Shown one piece after another: positions 56,690 to 64,000 of a DNA stretch of 64,000 nucleotides (positions are counted from its first letter, which is position 1; every line of letters starts with the position of its first letter). The stretch lies in the NCBI RefSeq assembly GCF_014805685.1, contig NC_060885.1:22023132-22087131 (forward strand), in the 5' to 3' direction. The notes under the pieces were generated by a model that saw nothing but the letters and a program-made list of their open reading frames with translations, did no database searches and had not been told where the DNA came from. Source of the stretch: Silurus meridionalis (lineage: Eukaryota; Chordata; Actinopteri; Siluriformes; Siluridae). Made by a program: the position numbers and the translations under genes.

Positions 56690-58430
56690 CAAGATTTCTT
56701 TTATTAATTATGTTTATATTTTTATTTATTTTGTTATATAGATATTATATTATATATATAATATTAAGGATTTATTATGAATGCAGTATGTCCCTATATG
56801 TCTATCAAATCAAATAAAAAATTACAATTATTATAAATAAATTCACATAAAGTATGACATGCTTTTTGCGACTCTAAAACATGTAAATAGAAATAAAAAT
56901 AGAACATAAAAAATAAGCAAATCAAAATATAAAGTATAAAAAGTCTAAAAGTTAGATAAAAGTATAACCACAAGTAGGGATAAAATAAAACAATTAAAAA
57001 GTATATATTTATTTATTTATTTATTTGAGTAGTTTGGAAGTACACATTAGAAGTAATCTAAAGTACTTTCTACAAAATAAAATAAGTAGTTAAGCCTAAA
57101 TTGGATTATGATTTATGATTAATTGACAAAATAATATAGAGGGACTAATACATCGAACATCGAATAATCGAACATGACCAATATAGATAAACAATTGTAT
57201 TCTAATTGTGCTTTTATTGGTTCATTGATTGATTGTTTATTGATCAATTCATTAATTCATACATAAAAAAAAGGAGTAATGAACATGGACAAACATATGA
57301 AAGTGCATAAATACAAAAAGATAATATTAATAAATAAATATAAATTTAATACAAATCTATTATATTGTTTGTTATGGCTCATTTTTGTGTTAAAGCGTTG
57401 CTTAAAATAACTGAAGAAAGATCGATATAGTTAATTTTTTCATTTTTTCTTTTGTTCCTTTTGTTCTTTGAGTTTTTTTGGAGGATGTGAAGTCAAAGAA
57501 GTTTGATGGTTCTTCAAATCAGATGCTTACCTGCTATATAAATTAATTAAGTAAATAAGTCAGTAGTTTGATTTCATTTCAAAATGGGTACAAATCATTG
57601 AAACGTTAATAAATCATGATTACATTACGCACAATAGTACCTTCCCCTCCACATTCTATCACAGGCTGTTACTGCAAATGTGAAAACTGACTTCAATAAC
57701 ATTACCAGCACAACTAAATTGAAAAATTCAGTCCAGACACATGTGCCAGTACAGATCATAGCATAACAATTGACTTGTCTAGAGTCGAGTGTGTCCTGCG
57801 GTGCTGAGGCTGTAGAGTCAGTGTGGTGCGCTGCAGGGAGTGCATAATCAGGTGAGTGCAGAGGCCCCACAGATGTGTGAAGCCAAGTTCACTCAGGGCC
57901 TGATGAATACACTCACTTGTTCCTGAGAGCTGGCTGTAAAAACCCAGCCCGCCCTCCGCCGTCATGGTCCCACACTCAATGTGCCTCTTTCGCCCCAGTA
58001 AATTAATTGCGTTACTAATACATTTCAAAACAAACCACTGTCCTCCCAGGTCTGGAATCTTGACCTAACACCATTATTATTTAATGCTGAGCATGGCCTC
58101 CTCATTAAGCTGATGCGGTGACGGTTTCATTGCATGAACTACATGTGGGGGACGCTTTAAAGCTCTCTGCATTCCTTCTATTGTTGTTGCAGTGCCACCC
58201 AACAATCTGCTCCTTGTTTGGTCAAGGAGTGTTGAGAAGGTTCATCGTTCAGCAAGTTTCACATCATTCATCAATGGATGTGTCCTGCATGTGTGAGAAT
58301 GGATCAACCTGCAGTTTACTTCTTAACATATTTGCATACCATTATTTATGCTTCGAATTTTTTAAAATGATGGTTGCAGAAAAGGTTGCTGTTACTACAA
58401 TAATAGATCAGTTTTCTATACTTGGAACAA
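56690..58430. other. AT-rich intergenic DNA upstream of zbtb18
   Basis: No gene recognised. Minus-strand open frames at 57,625-58,028 lack family resemblance. The block at 57,640-58,330 is more complex than its neighbours. Confidence 0.5.
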
Positions 58431-58433
58431 AAG

Positions 58434-58594
<161 letters not shown>

Positions 58595-58917
58595 TTTTGT
58601 CAACTAGTCCAAAAAAACAAAAACAAAAAAACAATATAACCCAAATTTGGAATATTCCTTTTTTTATTACAGCTTGGACACCAGACACATTCTGCAGTTC
58701 AGCACACTGTTCGTGTAAACATATTATAACCTAAAATATTTAATTTTATTGATTAAGATGCTCGAACTCATTCCTTGTGGTTTAGAATGCAACCTACTGC
58801 CAATGTTCATCACTGCCTGATGAAATAGTGAGGAAGAAAAAAAGCTTTTATGTTCAAAAATGTTGGAAAGTTTAAAGTCGTTTTTTGTGTACAAGAGAGA
58901 GAAATAAATAGAGAGAT

Positions 58918-58920
<3 letters not shown>

Positions 58921-58956
<36 letters not shown>
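58921..58956. repeat. GA microsatellite, duplication B copy 1
   Basis: About 18 GA units; counterpart at 61,426-61,457. Confidence 0.9.
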
Positions 58957-58959
<3 letters not shown>

Positions 58960-58961
<2 letters not shown>

Positions 58962-59178
58962 AGTAATTAACATAGCTATTCTTATATTCCTTGCACCTCA
59001 TACTATAACTAAAAGGCTTTCCTGGTCCCACATGTTTTATGGCCATTGTAGTTCTTTGGATGTCGTTGTGCCATGAGCAGTTTGTGCAAACTGGTGTTTG
59101 AACTGTGGATTTTTTTGTGCTGGACCCCCCCTCTGTCATAACTAAATGGGAAGATGTAAAGGCTTCTTCATCTGCCAC
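58960..59178 (-). other. Small open frame of unknown nature, copy 1
   Basis: A 72-codon minus-strand frame, rich in Ser/Thr/Lys with three Cys (CTNC and a later MRC), ending next to the GA repeat. On the minus strand TTGCTTTTCAG lies just before its first Met, so it could be a terminal exon. It is identical in copy 2, which the recent duplication alone explains. No family recognised. Confidence 0.2.
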
Positions 59179-59887
59179 TGAAAAGCAATGTTCTGGAGTG
59201 TAGAGAAGGATGGACTGTCAAGGGTTTTACTGTGATATCGTGAAAGGAACCTTATAAAGACATACACAAATACCACAATCAACATTTCACGAAAATCTCT
59301 CGAATTCAGAGTGCATGGTTCATGAAAACATATTATTTATTACTGATTAATAAAACGTTTGCCTTTTTAATAGATTACAGTGTTTTAAGTTGCATTTGTC
59401 TGAGTTCCTTCCTCTAGAGGTCACTGTGCAATCCGTGTTGGTGAATGTCACAATTATAATCAGTACATCCGATCAGGTGGACTACATGCATACATACACC
59501 AAAACTCATTCTTACATACATTGATCTCATTAAACAGACACACATCTTTCTAAAATAATGACATTTATATTAAGTCATAGATTGTACACTAAAATATGTG
59601 TAACATTCAGGGAGCCAGCAAAATGGTCACTAAATGTCTGGAGAAATAGTGTACATCTAACTTAATTCTACATTCCCAGCATTTATTTATTACATTTAAT
59701 GATAGCATATGGTTATATAATAGTCATATGATATTTTTATATTTCTGAAAGCTCTGGTTTTGCTGAATCCAAAATGAGTTTGTAAAAAAGCTTGCCTGTG
59801 TAAGCAACTTCAAGCTTAATCGAGGTGACAATATTTTTCCTAAGCGTAAAAATCACTTGCTTCCTTGCTTTTAGTCTGTAGTGCATG

Positions 59888-59888
<1 letters not shown>

Positions 59889-59947
<59 letters not shown>
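59889..59947. repeat. CA microsatellite, duplication B copy 1
   Basis: About 29 CA units; counterpart at 62,392-62,447. Confidence 0.95.
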
Positions 59948-59951
<4 letters not shown>

Positions 59952-60173
59952 CAAACATGCCAGGGGAGAAAACCAGTTTGCTGGCCAGCATGTTTAAGTA
60001 GTTCTCCCGGATTGCTGGGATTCTCCTTCTAATTATGCAAATACGTGTTGCTTGGAGGTACAATTTTCACAGGGTGCCTGCCATTAGACAGGATTAGACA
60101 GATGTTGATACACTGGCTTTTTGATGAGATTAATCACGCTCCAGAGCACACAGCCAGAGAGAGAAAAAAGAGT

Positions 60174-60176
<3 letters not shown>

Positions 60177-60216
<40 letters not shown>
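60177..60216. repeat. GA microsatellite, duplication B copy 1
   Basis: About 20 GA units; the counterpart at 62,676-62,725 is longer. Confidence 0.95.
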
Positions 60217-60218
<2 letters not shown>

Positions 60219-60577
60219 AAAGGAGAGGCAAAGAGAGAAAGAAAAAGTGAAAGGAAAAAAGAGAGCTGTCCAGTTTCACAACTGGTATCTTAATAAGTAT
60301 GAAGAACTAGGGCAGAACGACAATGCACACATTATATAATAAACACAGTGCTAAAACAGCTCTTGCTTTCGATCTGAAAAATGCTTCTTGTCACCATGAT
60401 CTCCTAATAATACATTTTTCTAATGGGTTCATCTTTGATTCTTGATATACCAAGGTACATTTGTACTGCCAAAAACATAGTTACATACTGTGTGAAAAGA
60501 TATGATAAAAATGGGACAGCAGTGCTGGTGTTTGTAGTATAATAATAATAATAATAATAAGTATTAATACTTAATAC

Positions 60578-60615
<38 letters not shown>

Positions 60616-60776
60616 TAATTAATAATTTTTTTGCATCAAATAATCAGAACTCCAAAAAACATAAGTAGGTGGATTGGTCCTTTAAATTGATGACTCATGA
60701 CTTACTGTGTTAAAAGACCTTAAACAATTTAGAAAATAGTATTTTAATATTAATACTAATACTAACTTATATATAG

Positions 60777-61241
60777 CTATTCCATAGAATAAAATATGAC
60801 ACTTAAAAATAGCTGCAAGCAGCAATTGAGAGTCAAAGCACCAAGGATACAACCTTGTCTGTTTCCTGAGGATGTTATTGTATCATAAAACATACACTTA
60901 AGCATGAAAAAATGCACAGGAATCCACTGTAAAGGTATTTTGCAATGAATCAGACATCCTTTCATTCTGATGTAGTCTCTTCTACAAATCATGGCTTGTG
61001 CTAGGGCTGTTTCTTCATTTTCCATCTCATAACTTCCATCTTTTTCAAAACTCTGGTCCATCCCTCTCCTCTGTCCTCGTAGCTGCACAGTAATTGAGAG
61101 CACATCCTCCGAGGTGACAAACTCAGCTCCCAGCTCAGTGGGGATGAGCTCCTTTTTGGATATTATTTTCATTACCGGCAAGGTCACGGAGGTGGTCAAA
61201 GTCATCACTGTCACAATCCTCACCCTTCCAATGAGAAACAT
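60777..61241 (-). other. 154-codon open frame of doubtful coding status, copy 1
   Basis: Longest non-repeat frame in duplication B. Compared with 63,325-63,789 three codons differ and all three changes alter the residue, which does not suggest protein-level constraint. The C-terminal half runs into AT-rich sequence. No domain recognised. Confidence 0.15.
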
Positions 61242-61419
61242 TCCACACCTCTTTTTGCTCCTCCTTATTCCTCCTACTTAGATTCATTAACATCGTCTGG
61301 CATTCAAGACACACAAAAATGCACAGATTATAATTAAATAAATATTCATAAAAAGTTTATGCTGAATTCGGAAAGTTTAAAGTCGTTTTTGTGTACAAGA
61401 GAGAAATAAATAGAGAGAT

Positions 61420-61461
<42 letters not shown>

Positions 61462-61463
<2 letters not shown>

Positions 61464-61680
61464 AGTAATTAACATAGCTATTCTTATATTCCTTGCACCT
61501 CATACTATAACTAAAAGGCTTTCCTGGTCCCACATGTTTTATGGCCATTGTAGTTCTTTGGATGTCGTTGTGCCATGAGCAGTTTGTGCAAACTGGTGTT
61601 TGAACTGTGGATTTTTTTGTGCTGGACCCCCCCTCTGTCATAACTAAATGGGAAGATGTAAAGGCTTCTTCATCTGCCAC
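61462..61680 (-). other. Small open frame of unknown nature, copy 2
   Basis: Identical to the 72-codon frame at 58,960-59,178, with the same splice-acceptor-like TTGCTTTTCAG before it. Unknown; may be non-coding. Confidence 0.2.
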
Positions 61681-62389
61681 TGAAAAGCAATGTTCTGGAG
61701 TGTAGAGAAGGATGGACTGTCAAGGGTTTTACTGTGATATCGTGAAAGGAACCTTATAAAGACATACACAAATACCACAATCAACATTTCACGAAAATCT
61801 CTCGAATTCAGAGTGCATGGTTCATGAAAACATATTATTTATTACTGATTAATAAAACGTTTGCCTTTTTAATAGATTACAGTGTTTTAAGTTGCATTTG
61901 TCTGAGTTCCTTCCTCTAGAGGTCACTGTGCAATCCGTGTTGGTGAATGTCACAATTATAATCAGTACATCCGATCAGGTGGACTACATGCATACATACA
62001 CCAAAACTCATTCTTACATACATTGATCTCATTAAACAGACACACATCTTTCTAAAATAATGACATTTATATTAAGTCATAGATTGTACACTAAAATATG
62101 TGTAACATTCAGGGAGCCAGCAAAATGGTCACTAAATGGCTGGAGAAATAGTGTACATCTAACTTAATTCTACATTCCCAGCATTTATTTATTCCATTTA
62201 ATGATAGCATATGATTATATAATAGTCATATGATATTTTTATATTTCTGAAAGCTCTGGTTTTGCTGAATCCAAAATGAGTTTGTAAAAAAGCTTGCCTG
62301 TGTAAGCAACTTCAAGCTTAATCGAGGTGACAATATTTTTCCTAAGCGTAAAAATCACTTGCTTCCTTGCTTTTAGTCTGTAGTGCATG

Positions 62390-62391
<2 letters not shown>

Positions 62392-62447
<56 letters not shown>
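62392..62447. repeat. CA microsatellite, duplication B copy 2
   Basis: About 28 CA units at the position equivalent to 59,889-59,947. Confidence 0.95.
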
Positions 62448-62451
<4 letters not shown>

Positions 62452-62672
62452 CAAACATGCCAGGGGAGAAAACCAGTTTGCTGGCCAGCATGTTTAAGTA
62501 GTTCTCCCGGATTGCTGGGATTCTCCTTCTAATTATGCAAATACGTGTTGCTTGGAGGTACAATTTTCACAGGGTGCCTGCCATTAGACAGGATTAGACA
62601 GATGTTGATACACTGGCTTTTGATGAGATTAATCACGCTCCAGAGCACACAGCCAGAGAGAGAAAAAAGAGT

Positions 62673-62675
<3 letters not shown>

Positions 62676-62725
<50 letters not shown>
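62676..62725. repeat. GA microsatellite, duplication B copy 2
   Basis: About 25 GA units at the position equivalent to 60,177-60,216. Confidence 0.95.
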
Positions 62726-62727
<2 letters not shown>

Positions 62728-63047
62728 AAAAGGAGAGGCAAAGAGAGAAAGAAAAAGTGAAAGGAAAAAAGAGAGCTGTCCAGTTTCACAACTGGTATCT
62801 TAATAAGTATGAAGAACTAGGGCAGAACGACAATGCACACATTATATAATAAACACAGTGCTAAAACAGCTCTTGCTTTCGATCTGAAAAATGCTTCTTG
62901 TCACCATGATCTCCTAATAATAAATTTTTCTAATGGGTTCATCTTTGATTCTTAATATACCAAGGTACATTTGTACTGCCAAAAACATAGTTACATACTG
63001 TGTGAAAAGATATGATAAAAATGGGACAGCAGTGCTGGTGTTTGTAG

Positions 63048-63088
<41 letters not shown>

Positions 63089-63106
63089 GTATTAATACTT
63101 AATACG

Positions 63107-63137
<31 letters not shown>

Positions 63138-63324
63138 TAATTAATTAATAATTTTTTAATTAAATTTGAACTTGAGTTTTGCATCAAATAATCAGAACTC
63201 CAAAAAACATAAGTAGGTGGATTGGTCCTTTAAATTGATGACTCATGACTTACTGTGTTAAAAGACCTTAAACAATTTAGAAAATAGTATTTTAATATTA
63301 ATACTAATACTAACTTATATATAG

Positions 63325-63898
63325 CTATTCCATAGAATAAAATATGACACTTAAAAATAGCTGCAAGCAGCAATTGAGAGTCAAAGCACCAAGGATACAA
63401 CCTTGTCTGTTTCCTGAGGATGTTATTGTATCATAAAACATACACTTAAGCATGAAAAAATGCACAGGAATCCACTGTAAAGGTATTTTGCAATGAATCA
63501 GACATCCTTTCATTCTGATGTAGTCTCTTCTACAAATCATGGCTTGTGCTAGGGCTGTTTCATCATTTTCCATCTCATAACTTCCATCTTTTTCAGAACT
63601 CTGGACCATCCCTCTCCTCTGTCCTCGTAGCTGCACAGTAATTGAGAGCACATCCTCCGAGGTGACAAACTCAGCTCCCAGCTCAGTGGGGATGAGCTCC
63701 TTTTTGGATATTATTTTCATTACCGGCAAGGTCACGGAGGTGGTCAAAGTCATCACTGTCACAATCCTCACCCTTCCAATGAGAAACATTCCACACCTCT
63801 TTTTGCTCCTCCTTATTCCTCCTACTTAGATTCATTAACATCGTCTGGCATTCAAGACACACAAAAAATGCACAGATTATAATTAAATAAATATTCAT
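63325..63898 (-). other. Overlapping open frames of doubtful coding status, copy 2
   Basis: Two overlapping minus-strand frames: 154 codons (63,325-63,789) and 71 codons (63,683-63,898). The latter begins MNIYLIIICAFFVCLECQ, like a signal peptide. In copy 1 a T is missing from the run inside this hydrophobic start, shifting the frame. No family recognised. Confidence 0.2.
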
Positions 63899-64000
63899 AA
63901 AAAAAGTTTATGCTGAATTCGGAACCTTCAAAGATGATATAAGCCAAAAATCACAGTAATGTATAACTGTTAGCAATGATTATTGGCGCAGGCACCAGAA

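Larger units (their letters stand above)
58865..61369. repeat. Tandem duplication B, copy 1 (about 2.5 kb)
   Basis: Directly repeated at 61,370-63,920 with few base substitutions. Tract lengths differ: GA at 58,921 and 60,177, CA at 59,889, and TAA near 60,540. The junction and both outer edges share GGAA. Interior is unique-looking AT-rich DNA plus the microsatellites and small minus-strand open frames described separately. Confidence 0.95.
61370..63920. repeat. Tandem duplication B, copy 2
   Basis: Same order and orientation as copy 1. It has a longer TAA run (63,050-63,088) and about 30 extra bases near 63,150-63,180 (TTTTTAATTAAATTTGAACT) absent from copy 1. Similarity ends at GAATTCGGAA near 63,920. 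Confidence 0.95.

Noticed and set aside
55592..56692. Several 140-153-codon open frames in the zbtb18 promoter
   Set aside because: CpG-rich and low-complexity sequence keeps several frames open at once; none resembles a protein family.
57625..58028. Two overlapping minus-strand frames of 81 and 90 codons
   Set aside because: No splice context, no recognised domain, and two overlapping frames are open, so chance is likely.

Overview
The window is vertebrate nuclear DNA, almost certainly from a teleost fish. It is AT-rich and intron-rich, full of CA/GA/AT microsatellites, and carries many decayed fish-type transposons (Tc1-like, hAT-like, pogo-like, Ty3/gypsy, L2-like LINE). No bacterial, viral-genome, rRNA, tRNA or CRISPR features were recognised. 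Catfish-like ostariophysan fish are plausible from the repeat families, but the exact taxon cannot be fixed.

Two protein-coding genes are clear, and they face each other. On the + strand, 13,876-20,788, lie exons 2-13 of adenylosuccinate synthetase (adss2). Every splice junction is GT-AG with a consistent phase, giving 395 codons plus a stop. The missing first exon (P-loop part) should lie left of the window, so bases 1-13,875 are read as intron 1. On the - strand, 49,979-56,500, lies zbtb18 (ZNF238/RP58), a BTB plus four-C2H2-finger repressor with one main coding exon. A tiny upstream coding exon at 53,838-53,850 adds a nine-residue N-terminus, and a GC-rich promoter with a UTR exon lies at about 56.0-56.6 kb. 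The convergent adss2/zbtb18 order matches human 1q44, so this is conserved microsynteny. The genes have unrelated jobs: AMP synthesis and neural transcriptional repression.

Layout: 1-13.9 kb, adss2 intron 1 with a gypsy fossil, hAT-like repeats, a minisatellite and a TA-flanked pogo-like element. 13.9-20.8 kb, adss2 exons, with a 713-bp hAT-like insertion in one intron and several fragments of one Tc1-like family. 20.8-46.7 kb, intergenic: an L2-like LINE split by a hAT insertion with target-site duplications, a LINE 3' end with a GATA tail, GC-richer unique blocks that may be regulatory, and a nearly perfect 2.8-kb tandem duplication (40,021-45,636). 46.7-56.6 kb, zbtb18 with a long 3' UTR. 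56.7-64 kb, upstream intergenic DNA with a 160-bp TTTC tract and a second nearly perfect 2.5-kb tandem duplication (58,865-63,920).

No new multi-gene system is apparent. The observations most worth a second look are the two recent tandem duplications on either side of zbtb18 with microhomology at their junctions (or a haplotype assembly artefact), the conserved micro-exon of zbtb18, and the structured transposon insertions.
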